Of a stretch of 64,000 bases of DNA, positions 14,140 through 25,086 are shown one piece after another. The stretch covers positions 17,706,531-17,770,530 of the forward strand of contig CM031864.1 of the NCBI GenBank assembly GCA_018697195.1. The letters are read 5' to 3'. How positions within the stretch are numbered: the stretch's first letter is position 1; the number at the start of each line of letters is the position of its first letter. The translations under genes and the position numbers were made by a program. The notes below the pieces were generated by a model. It saw only the letters and a list, made by a program, of their open reading frames with translations. It searched no databases and had not been told where the DNA came from. This stretch comes from Certhia americana. Lineage: Eukaryota; Chordata; Aves; Passeriformes; Certhiidae.

Positions 14140-17100
14140 TTGTTGCCCAAACAGTTCCCTCTGGCATTCACCACTGAGAAAACAGACTATTCAACATAAA
14201 CCAAGTTAGGCACTCAAAATTCCATTTTTTATTGGAATGACTATTGTCATAGAGGCAAAAAGAAATAAAGGGGAGGACTGAGAACAAAATCTCAAGGGAG
14301 AAACAAGGACTTTGTGAGAAATAAAGAAGAGTAGCAGAAAGAAAAGTAGTTCTAACTAAAAATCTGTTGTGTATGTTTTTACAATACTGACAAGTTGTGT
14401 TTAGGAAAGCAAGAATCAAAACCTGGGACTGACTGAGAAGTTACTACTTTCCTCACTTTACAGAGCATAACTCTATAAACGATGAATTATGAGGTCTGTT
14501 ATGTACTGTTGAAGCTGTAATGCAACTAAATTCAGACCCCAAAGTTTTATTGAATCACAAGTGTCATTAAGAGAGAATAGCTGATGAAACTGCAAATACA
14601 ACTGTTTAATTGTAATGGAAAATAAATGTCTTTTCAGCTTCATTATTTACAGAAGGAAATAAAAATAAAAGATCAGAATATTCGAGAGATGACTGAACAA
14701 AATATTCTCCTGCAACAAACTTTGCATCATCAGCAGCAAATGTTACAGCAAGAAACTATTAAAAATGGGGAGCTGGAAGATAATCAAATTAAACTTGAAA
14801 AACAGGTACAGTATGGTGAGAAGTGTCTACATATATAGAGAAAATGAAATGCCTTATATATGTTTTCATAATACCTATAAAATCTGAATATAAATATAAA
14901 ATCTGAAATCATAATTATTATGTAGATATATCTAAAATGAAGAGTTTAGTGGCTTGTTTTAGCTTAATGCAGGTTCTGAGCGATCAAAAATTCTAGTTAG
15001 CATTAGAATACTTGGAAAATTCAAGCCCTAGACTGCAGGTAAGGAGAGGTGCATTTAAATTCACAAAGTTGCATTTTGTTATATTTACTAGAAACTATTT
15101 GTCTTTCAAATGTTCAGAGTTTTAGTTTTAAATTACATACAGCCTATAAAGACATCGGTTGTGTAAAAACTCCTTATGTGAGTTGCAAGACAAGAATGTA
15201 TATTTCATTGGTATGTAATTTGAAAGTACTCTTTAAATGCCATTTTAAATAGGTATCCAATTTGGAAAAAGAGCTTCAGAAGCAGAAAGCACGTGCAGAA
15301 GATGCGCTGAGAAAAGTGGAGGAGAAACTGTGCCTAGCTGCTCAGGAAGCAGATTTAAACAGACAGAAAGTGGATGAACTTAACTGTACAAGCAGGTGGG
15401 TTTAGTATCAGTGAGAGGTGTATTCTGCAAATGGGCATATGGATCAGAACACTTATTGTCTGAAATGGTGTTCAGCTGTGGGCTTACACTTCAGTCTCTC
15501 TGTGAGCACAGACTGGAAATCAGAAGGTAAGCTTCTGACTTGCAGAGGCATGACTTTCTGGAACAGTTTTCCAATGGAATAAGTGCATGTCCTGGCAACC
15601 TATTTAGCCTTAAGATAGCACTTCAGTGCTAATCATAACCATATCAGCTTGCTTGTAATTGTAGATAGTACATTCTACAGGAGTTTGCTAGTCATAAAGA
15701 ATATAGTTTTGATTACAAGAAAAGCCTACTTAACATGACTTTTATTTCTGTTTTATTCACAAACACTTGTCTTAGAGCATGTTGCTCTAGTCATTCCATG
15801 GTTCTTTTTGTTCTGGTTGCTTCTATTAGACAGATTAAATTGGAGCTGGATCAGTGCAAGAATGAACTTATTGGCATGGAAAAAGAAGTAGTGCAATTAA
15901 AACGAGATGGTGCAAACAAAGCACTGCAGATAAATCAGTTGGATATCGCTCTGGAAGAAGCAAGATCAGAGCTCAATAAAAAGGCAAATGAGGGTAATTT
16001 GGCTATTTTGTTTCTCAGGCTTCCTTTCATGAAACTATTCCTTTGTATGTATTAGACATTTTTCCTTCCCTCTCTTTCATATGGTGAAATGGCCTTTCAG
16101 ATGGCCTCTTACATAATCAAGTACATGAGAGTCAAAAAATGATAATGTTTTTAACCCCCCAAAAAAACCAAACCCAAATGAACAACACCCCCACAACTCA
16201 AAAAAATCACGAACATTTTTCACATACTTTTGCAATTCTCACTTTTGTGGTATATGCCTTCACCCCAGGTGAAACGTGTAGTTTCCCTGTAAATTGGTAA
16301 TGCAGATTCTTAACGTAATAGTCAAGTGAGATACTTAGCTTTAATAAAGGCATATGCTATTCAAAAAATGCAGCTTTTTGGAACAAACAGAAAACCCCAC
16401 AAGTCTGTGGAAATAAACTTTCCAATCTATCTTCTTCCATTTAATTTAATTGTACCATTGTTTTAAGCCACAGAAACACCAGCAATTCTGCTTGCACTTT
16501 TCCTAGCACTACATGTTCAGTTACTGTACTGTATCTCTACTAACTCCAGATGTTTTTAGATATATCCTTATGTTTCAGGTCAGTTGTTATCTATGAACCA
16601 AATAAAAGTAGCAAATACTTAGGTGCCATAATTTTTTCTTGTGATTAAGTAGTCACCGGTTTTCTAGATTGTCCTAAAAATAGTGATACTGAATATTTAT
16701 TATGGTGGTATTGCATGAAGACCCTGATGTACTGATGATAAAACATTCTCTTTTGTGGTGTGTGTATGTGAAATAGTGAATGATTTAGAAGATAAGCTGC
16801 TTCAAACTGAGACTTGCCACAGGAAAGCCTTACAGAAAATAGCAGAACTGGAACCTGCATTACAGAATGCCTGTGGAGAATTAAAGATCAATTTAACACA
16901 GCTTCAGGAGTTGCAAGATGCCTTACAGAATGCACAGTCCTCTCTAGAGGAGAAGAACATTGCTATTATGGATCTAACAACTGAACTCAGGTGAGCTGGT
17001 ATCTTTTCCATCATGAAAACTTAGCTATATTGGTTATTCCTCAAGAATAGCAAGTAGTTTGGATAGGTTTTTAATGTTCTTAGCAGCTTTCTATAATTTT

Positions 17101-19333
17101 TAGATGGCTTGTGGCCATCAGGTAACTTGATACTTGAGATCCTCATCTCATTTTTAATTTCTAAAAGTGGTGCTGAATTCTTTTTGGGGATTTCTGTTTT
17201 AAAATCTGCTGAAATTATTTTCTGAGTCCTAAAGCTGTGAAGTAATCATAAGTATAGTCAAATTGTCCAGTTTCCTTTCTAACCACAAATTAATGACACT
17301 TTCTTTTTTAAAGAATCCTGATGTAGCCAATTAAATATCTTGAATAATGAAGTTATTAGCTATTCCTCACCTGGAATATAATTAACAGAATTTTTCTATT
17401 CTATTATTCAATCAATTCACCTTTAGGGTAACATGCTTTAAGTAAGTAATAGGTCTCATGCTTTTCTCAAGCTGGATATTTGAAGCTAAGCAACTACATG
17501 TGCATTAAGCAATTAAATGTATGAGAATTTCAGGTATTGCAAGGATGAAATTGAAGACAAAAAGCAGGAACTTCTTGACATGGACCAAGCACTGAAAGAA
17601 AGGAATTGGGAACTGAAACAAAGAGTAGCTCAGGTCAGATAATTTTTAAGCATATTACTGACAATTATTCCTGTTATCTAGTAGATAACTTACAGAAAAC
17701 CTGCTAGGTTTGGTTGCTTTGATGTATTATCTCAAACTGTACTGGTTACTACAGCCACAGTGCCAGCCTCAAATCAGCTGTATGTTGCTGAAGCCTTATG
17801 TACCAGGAAAATCAGAAGCCTTATGCCATAACCTGTCCCAAGATTCATCAGTGATAAAGTTATGGGACAACTGTTCTCATCTTGATGTTTGCTAAGAGGA
17901 AGGAAAGATCTGTGCTGAAGGGTGCTCAGAGATGGTGGATTCCTTCCCCTGTTTGCACTGGACATAATTGATTTACATTAAAGCAGCCTCTAAATATGAA
18001 ATGGTATCTTTGTTGTGAATTTCTGTAATATTTGAAATACTTGAAATATTTTCAATCTTTTGGTCTGGCTTCAGGATTTGATGCCCATCATGGGAAAAAT
18101 TCTGCTTCTGTCACTGTATTGTAAGCCTCTTCCTGGAGGAATTCTCAGCCTTTGTATTCAAGAATATTTGAGGTGCAGCAAGAAGGAGTGGGGATTTGAG
18201 TAAATCAGTTTAAAGAACTGATGCTGTAATGAGGCCAGATCTTGCAATGTATTTTTGCCACAGTACCCTCTGAACTGCTCCACAAAGTCATCAGAACATT
18301 GGACAAATTGAATTATTTTGGTTTGGCAATATTTGGCACTTCCTAAGAAGCTGGATTAGTATAATAAACTACACATATTTCTTTGAAAAGGAGAACTAGG
18401 TTTGCATTATATGCGTATGAGGACCTAACATTCAGTTATGGACTTTTCCCCAATTTTCCCCTTTTCTTTTTATGTTTGGCCACTATTTAAATGAAATAGC
18501 TGGGGTGTAGCTTTATACTGATTACTTGAGAGAATACCCTTTAGGCTACAAAGGACTAATTTAATTGACTTTACTCTCATAGTTTGTAATATGGCTTCTT
18601 AAAATCTGCGTATTTGTTCAAAATAAAAGATTTCCTTTTCTTCCTTTTTTACCTCTAGATTACACAATTGGATATGACAGTTCGTGAGCATAAGGGAGAA
18701 ATGGAGCAACAAATAATTCAATTACAGTGCAATTTGGAGAAGTCAGAGATGGAAATTAAGGAATGCAATAAACAGGTAATTCTTCTTAATCAAAACCACA
18801 GTTTCCCTAACAAAGGGCAGCTAATGCTATGAGAAAGTCTGGTCCTGGGACACAATAGCTGGCCAGATTTAATCCAGAAGATAAAATCTTTTTTATTGTA
18901 GGGAGAGGAAAGGAATGTACCAGTAAAAATACATGTTTGTCAATTAAAACTATAAATTTTAAACTATGACAGTGCAAAAATGAAAACCTATTTTCCACTT
19001 GATACGATACAGCTCTTAAACTGCTCTTTTAGTAAAGGAAAATGAGGACAAAATAAAAAAATAACAGAGGAATCTGAAGTCAGGGTTAACACTGACAATA
19101 TTTGTGAGTTTTATTTGGGTTTTTGTGTGATTTTTTTTTTAATAAAATTATTCTGACTTTAGTAAAATATTGGTTCTGATTTAATTGTATTTTCTGTTCA
19201 GATTGAGAGCTTAGGGAAGAAACTCCAGCACTGTAAAGATGAGCTTCGTGAAAAAGAATTTGAATTGCTCCAGAGAGATCAGGAAATAAATCAGCTGAAG
19301 AAAAAAAAAATTAAAGAAAACAACACAACCTAG
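677..19333 (+). CDS. CCDC18: Coiled-coil domain-containing protein 18, 23 exons, prematurely terminated
   Basis: Long coiled-coil protein; the family is linked to centriolar satellites and the centrosome, with no enzymatic motif. Coding segments: 677-807, 964-1114, 1681-1845, 2770-2879, 3739-3867, 5416-5512, 6222-6343, 7142-7451, 7622-7725, 7832-7995, 8507-8727, 9491-9601, 10138-10269, 10973-11107, 11710-11787, 13269-13385, 14638-14805, 15253-15395, 15830-15993, 16777-16990, 17534-17633, 18659-18775, 19202-19333. All have AG acceptors, the junctions have GT donors, and the phases agree throughout, giving 1104 codons plus stop. Matches to remembered human CCDC18 include LLANV near the N-terminus, [47 protein letters not shown] and [14 protein letters not shown]. 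The ATG at 677 sits where the human start lies; a second in-frame ATG is at 689. The exon from 634 begins with untranslated sequence. The protein is Glu/Lys/Gln-rich heptad sequence nearly throughout. The reading stops about 350-400 residues before the human C-terminus because of a frameshift in the last exon (separate entry). Confidence 0.93.
1430..1622 (+). mobile_element. CR1-type LINE, 3' end fragment
   Basis: The stretch has the layout of a CR1 3' end: ggaacaggt near the start, then catccaaggaaacattcaag, caggttggtcagggctctga, ggttggaggaaatgacc, and a 3' terminus ttcaacccaaact...gattctatgat. The ending attctatgat is the family's 3' signature. The copy is diverged, 5'-truncated, without an open reading frame, and sits in a CCDC18 intron between exons 964-1114 and 1681-1845. 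CR1 is the dominant LINE of birds and other sauropsids, which supports the host assignment. Confidence 0.85.
14065..14141 (+). repeat. Long T tracts in a CCDC18 intron
   Basis: Three T runs at 14065-14079, 14094-14119 and 14121-14141, split only by short interruptions. They lie in the intron before exon 14638-14805. Copy number in such tracts is usually unreliable in assemblies. Confidence 0.9.
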
Positions 19334-19347
19334 AAGCTCTTGGAAAG
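19202..19347 (+). other. CCDC18: Last recognisable CCDC18 exon with a one-base frameshift
   Basis: The exon starts after a good acceptor and reads [20 protein letters not shown], then continues to [13 protein letters not shown] and a TAG at 19331-19333. Moving the frame by one base between about 19316 and 19324 gives QHNLEALGK, ending exactly at a donor (aag before gtaaaa) at 19347. That frame aligns position by position with the human stretch around ERTQQRMKEMES. The observed exon is 146 nt. One more base would make 147 nt, a whole number of codons, as expected for an exon entered in phase 0. A single-base deletion is therefore the simplest reading. It could be a sequencing error, since a run of ten As lies 6-20 bases upstream, or a real truncation. 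Confidence 0.75.
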
Positions 19348-22300
19348 GTAAAACATACCTTGGATAGACAACAACTTCTCAATTTTTAATGCCATTACTG
19401 TACTGCCTAAAAGAAATTATATGGTGTCTCTTTAGTGTAAGTGTTCTTCTCCAGGAATCATTGTATTTTATATCCTGGTATTTGCTGAATCTTACTCCCC
19501 TAAAGTGAAACTAGTTCAATTATTTTAAAACTACAAATTTAATGTTACACTCTTAATTGTGTGCTTTCTGTGGAGAAAATTGGTTACTGATTATCTTTAG
19601 GGACCTGATTTTCTGTTTATGGACGATACAGTCTTCCTTGAAATGAAACAAAACAGTATGCTGTATGATGAGAGTTTCTTATGACTTAGGTACCTATCTT
19701 GTGAAAATTATTGCATCAAAGACCACTGAACTCTAGCATGCTTGTAGGAATGAGAAGTGAGAATTTTTTGGCATAGTGAATGGGAGCATGTGGGGGGACT
19801 TGAGAAGGCAGCTAACTGTGAATTATACACGTCTTTGCTTTGGTGCATGAATCAGTCTCTACAAGCACATAAGGGATCTGAGATAAACAGGCTGTGCAGA
19901 AACCAGTTCTGTCAAAAATGATTCCAAGCTAGAGCTAAACACCAAAGGCAAGATGGCCTCTGCCATTCTGGTTATGATGCATTTATGTTTGTTTTCCCTA
20001 GGGTGAGATACCAGAGGAGCTTTATTTCTGTGTGAACACCAAAGGCATTTGGTCTGTATTTTATATCACGAGGGCTTGGCTGTGTCACAGCTGAATGTGA
20101 AGATTGTTTCACTGCAAATTAAAGCAATGCCAGCTTTTCCATCTTGAATTCTGTTAGGTTATTGATGATGCTCAAGAAGAGGACAGTGACTGCTGCTACC
20201 TTTCACACATATCATTAGCAATTTCCAACTTTTCCTAAGGGACGGTTCTGAATGAAAGTATTTCCTAGCTAGCCCCTTTACAATTGCTGACTAGACTCTT
20301 TCTTTCCAGACAAATGGTCTTGGCTTTGCTAAGGAGTAACAGGTAAGAAGAATGATAAGAAAATAAGGAATGATATAAGAAAGGCTTTGAAAATAGACAT
20401 GCTCTGGTCATGTTCCTTCCAAGACTTGGGACAAGGAAATAAAATTTTATTTTCATTGTAGTGAAGTAGATACAAAAAACCACTGGATTTTGGCAGCATT
20501 CTGTGTAAAACATGAAATATGTTGCAGAAGGCTTCTGTCTCCACTTAGAACATGATATGGTTTCTTCTTTGTTTAAAAACTGAGTACATTAACATAATGT
20601 AAGAAAACACTTTTTCTATCAGTAACACATTGCAGACTGATTGAGCAGTCTTCCACAGAAATTTTCTGTCCTAGTTCTAAAAAATAAATTGCCTAATCTA
20701 TCTAGGGAAAAGGGGTGGAGAGGCAGTGTGTATGTCTTGCCCAGGGGTACAGTCTGTCTGGTTCTTTTTCTTCTTAATACATTGCCTTCCTTGCTTATTA
20801 CAGAAAATATATTAGTTCAGGGAAGGAATTGCTAGGAGGGTTGATTTGTGTTCTGGTCCACTCTGTCCCTTTGGGACCCATAAAATAACCAGGTCACAGA
20901 GTTTTCAGTTGAATTATTCTTTGTGCCTACTTGCCTCAATCTGCAGTGAAGATTTTGTAACAATACAGCACTTGGCTACCCTTAGAAGTTGTAAATATTC
21001 CAAATAAAGGAACGAAAAATATCTTGCTGATATTTTTGTTTTTCTGGGAAATTGAAGTAATTTTTTTGTTAAAAAAAAAGGCAGATTTCAGCAAACTAAT
21101 TTCTGTGATCATAGTTCCTTCTGAAATAACATTGTATTAAAGAAGTAACATTGTATTAAAACGGTAAGTGAAGTAAGAAAAAAATAGTACTTGCAATGAC
21201 TGACTTTTTAAACAAGTGGTTTTTACAATATTTTTGAAAAACTGAAAACTGCTCATATGCTACTTACAAGTGTTTCTGTACAGCATGTATAGCATGCCTC
21301 ATAAATAATAAGCACCTAGCTAAGCATGGATAGATAAACAGAGAACAAAGATAACCTCTTTTTAAATTTATAATTAACATGAATCTTAGTATGTGATGTG
21401 AAAAAGTAATGGCTGATAGAGCCTCTTGTTGTACTCCAGCACTAGCTGATGTAAACATGGCTGCTGTGTATCATTTACTAAAGACACCTAAAACTCTGGG
21501 TTTTTTCTATAAATGAACTGTTGAATAATTAGATCCAGCATATACACTTGTTTTCAAAAGGAGGGGTAGGGGTAGTAGAGCTCTAGAAACTGACAAAATG
21601 CCCCTAACCTCAAACAGGCTGTGTTTGGCTGCATTTAGTTCTATATACAGCTCACATTTGTGTTTTTCTAGCTCGGTGTTGCTGGACATTGTAGGCTTTT
21701 TTCTTTTTTCCTTTTGATACTTGATACCTTGATAGTGGTCATGGGATTTTTACAGACAATTCCTAAACTGTTAACAACTGAAGAACAACAGTGCAATCCA
21801 ATGCAAAACCCTAAGCCTCATGCAGAGGAGTTATTTCAAAAGACAGTGCCCATTTAAACTGTACAGAATTTTTACAGGGATTTGTATATGAAGATTGCTT
21901 CTCAAAAATATTCTGCATAATGATTTCCTTCTTATCTACTGGAACTTAATATGGCATCAGAAAATTTGTAAGCTGTGCTCTTTGAGAAAGAAAATACACT
22001 TCAGTTACAAGAACAGTGAGCAAAAATGCATTAATAACATAAATCAGAATTTGAGATGGCAACCATGCACTTGAGACCTGCTGTTAATTTTCTTGAATTT
22101 GTAAGATAAAGTTTAATAATGAAAAGTAACATGTTGGTATGGATTTGGATGCGGTAATCACAGATATTTTGTTTCAGGTGCAGGAACTGTGAAGGAATGA
22201 CTGCTGCTGCCCATTGGACAAGCAGCAACCCAGGGATGCTGTTGGCATTGTGACTGTGCATTCAAAGAGGACATTTTCAAGCTGTATTTCTAAATAAGGA

Positions 22301-24940
22301 ATGTAGTTATTTGTACTGAACCAGATGACAACCTTTTTATTTTTCCAACTGTTATTATTGCCTTTATATAATAACATATAAATTGATCTTTTATACTTCA
22401 GAATAAATTTTATTTTAAGCTGCAGGGATTAATTTCAGCTGTCATATCTTTCCAAGGTTTTTAAATTATATACTTGTTTGATATCTCACTTCTAATTAAA
22501 AGTACAATGGTACTACTTTATTAGCAATTTCTGTTTGGGAATATTTTGTCTTTTTTTGTATGCATGCAGTGTTGCAGACACACCTTATTAAAACTGACCT
22601 GCTTGTAAGATGTTTTAGGACACTGATTTGATCATAGACACTGGCAAAACCTACTTGCTTTACTCCAGGCAGTATCTTTAAGATCCACGGGGTTGTGGGA
22701 CAGGGCCACAAAGCTTGAGTTTGTCTCTTATGATACTTTCAATCAAATGAAATTACATACAAAAATTACCATTGATTAAATTCATATCATAACTATACAT
22801 TTTAAAACATATCTATTTCCAGGTTTCCAAAAGTACTACACAATTTAGGTGGGACAAATGGCTAGTGGCCCCACTTTCATGTTTACATAAGCATCACAAA
22901 CTGCAAATATGCCTTTGAGGCCTCAGTCTAAGTCTGATTAATGCACACATGATTTATGTGCATTAAGACATGTGCTTCATACTTCAGAAATCAAGTTACT
23001 GTAAAGAATCAAGTTAGTCATGTAAAGAATAGGAAAACAATTGAATGTATTTCATTTTGAATACCAGGCCTCAGTTAAGTGTTTTGCATATTAAAAGTGT
23101 GTCTTAGCCAACAAACCTGTCTGAGGTATTCCAGAAACTGCAAGTGGCAGTTTGCTAAACTCCTTGGGCAGTATTGGCTCTTCCACTTTATGTATACACA
23201 TACCACAAATGCCTCATATTCTGTATTAAGTGGTTCTACACATTCTGCTACCATTGACAAGTCAAGATATGCTCATCTAAAGTATTTCTGCACTTTCAGA
23301 TTACTTATTCTGCTATTATGAAAATTCTGATGTCATAAAACCCACTTACAGAAATAAATATATTGTGTGTTTTAAATCAAGCTATTTCTTTACATAACTG
23401 TAAAGGGAAAACCTTAGAATTAGGTTGACTGGTGCAATAATTGCAAATTAAACTACTTTTATTTTTTAACTCTTTATGCACATCACTTTGCCTTCAGCCT
23501 GGAAGTATATGCAACAAATTTCAGACAGATTTTTTTAAAGCAGTGGACTATATAAGCCCTTCAAACCAGGATTTCAAGTGGAAAATATAACCAACCTTTA
23601 ATTACAGCTGCATCACAACACTAGTGGAATTCCACTAACTAGCATTGTATAAAGCCTCATTTGCTCCTCCTACATGAACTAAATATAAATGTGCATGAGC
23701 AGCAAAAGCAATTTGCCTAATCTCTGAATCAGCTAAATAGCATTTGCACTAAAATTTTGTCTGTATACTAACTTACCTGGTTAAACTGTGGGTTCAAACA
23801 TGACAAATAAATAGAATCATAATTTAATTTTATCTTTATATGTTTTGCTATTTTGTTGCTTGCCAGAGAAGGTAATGATTCCACTTAGAATGTTCAAGCC
23901 AACTTACTTCTTTTGGAATGGATGGACGTTTTTGAAACATGATTTCAGTTAATTATTTCTGTAGTGTCCTACTTTTCTTGAGTTACTCACAAATTTACAT
24001 CTGTGCAAATCCTGGAACACTAAGTTCATTCTTCTGAAGTGTGTTGCATTTATATGGGGTTGTTGAGTCTTAGAAAACATTTTACTGCATATAATGGCAT
24101 TGCAATTAGTTGAATGATGTTCATAAGGCTAATTGCTTATTAAGGTCTTTCTTTTTCCTGTCACTCAGGACAAAAACAAGGGACTGATTTTCTTCCTGAA
24201 TGTAGTATGCCTACAGTTACTGTACATGAAACATGAATTGCACTGAAGTGCCAGCCCAACTGCCTCCTCTTTGATCCATGGTTTATATGTAAAATATTTT
24301 CTCCAAAACCTAGACATCAGGCTAGTTAATATTTTTTAAAATTTCTGCCGTGTCAATTGCAGAATCAAAAGTGTTGAAAGAGATTTCAGTCTTAGCAAGA
24401 ATGTAGTGAAGCTGGTCTGCTCAACATTTCCTGTCAGCTCTCTGCTGCAGCATACTTGCTTACTTTCTCTGTTCTTGGTTGGGAACACTGCCAAAAGGAA
24501 ATGTGAGGAGTCTGTCCAACAACTTGTCTCTTTCAGAATCCACATCCCATTTTGCAATTTGGGGTTTTTATTCTGTAATGCCTATTAGGACTCTTACAAT
24601 AGCAAGGCATGAAGGAAGAAATCCATTCCTCAATCAGTTGCAAAAGAACCAGGAGGGTGCTGTATGTGTAGGAATTCTGAAGAGCTGTAGCAGAGTACTC
24701 TGAGTACAGTTTACTTTCCATAGATGTGAGTGGAGAACTTAGCACTACAAACCAATTGTAATTGTGGCAAGGCTTTTCCTGCCAGTACTGGGCAAGCTGG
24801 TTATTCTATTAAAAAAATCCATATAGTTTACAAATGCCTCAGTTTATAGATTAATCAAATTCTGTATTAATCAGTTTTGATAATGCAGATTATAAGCACA
24901 TGTAGGAGCATCTGCTTCTATGTTATTTAGTTGGAGATTA
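19348..24940. other. Spacer between CCDC18 and the RDH8-like gene; expected CCDC18 3' exons not found
   Basis: AT-rich DNA. The remaining CCDC18 coiled-coil exons would be expected here. I read all frames and found no Glu/Lys/Gln-rich open stretch flanked by splice sites that resembles the known C-terminus. Two short acceptor-preceded open stretches exist (19601-19684, and 21756 to about 21857) but cannot be assigned. AATAAA motifs occur at 21003 and 22402. Nothing else is recognisable. Confidence 0.6.
19601..19684 (+). other. Possible short alternative terminal exon of CCDC18 (speculative)
   Basis: A pyrimidine-rich acceptor (ttatctttag) at 19591-19600 is followed by 27 open codons. They begin GPDFLFMDD, end MLYDESFL, and finish with TGA at 19682-19684. 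It would join in phase 0 to a frame-restored last exon ending at 19347. The composition is coding-like, but the stretch is short and matches nothing I know, so chance is a serious alternative. Confidence 0.15.
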
Positions 24941-24944
24941 TTCC

Positions 24945-25014
24945 TTAATCATGCAAGGTCCAGGTGTGCATTTTCAGATTTGTTGACTCAGGGAAGGTGG
25001 AGACAGTATTAAAA
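24945..25014 (+). promoter_or_regulatory. Candidate promoter of the RDH8-like gene: CRX-like, NRL/AP-1-like and TATA-like motifs
   Basis: Three motifs lie upstream of the ATG at 25087. TTAATCA at 24945-24951 fits the CRX/OTX core YTAATCM. TGTTGACTCAG at 24981-24991 resembles the NRL/MAF element, whose core overlaps an AP-1 site. TATTAAAA at 25007-25014 is a weak TATA-like box 73 bases before the ATG. RDH8 is a photoreceptor outer-segment enzyme, and CRX plus NRL are standard drivers of such genes. Each motif is short and common, so the assignment rests on the cluster and the gene's identity. Confidence 0.35.
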
Positions 25015-25086
25015 GCCAGTCACGTTATGCTGTAGTTACTTTTATGTTGTTGCTCCTGTGAAGAACTGAACCACTTAGTGGAGAGA

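Noticed and set aside
21507..21689. Minus-strand frame beginning MSSNTELEKHKCELYIELNA, coiled-coil-like and followed by a GT
   Set aside because: The coiled-coil look covers only about 27 residues, there is no partner exon on that strand, and an inverted CCDC18 exon cannot be shown without alignment.
21741..21857. Open stretch after an acceptor, reading TIPKLLTTEEQQ and ending at a stop
   Set aside because: About 34 codons can be open by chance, it has no match to the known CCDC18 C-terminus, and other similar acceptor-preceded stretches occur nearby.
22180..22260. Acceptor (tttgtttcag) followed by about 24 open codons
   Set aside because: Too short, no similarity, and phase fit cannot be tested.
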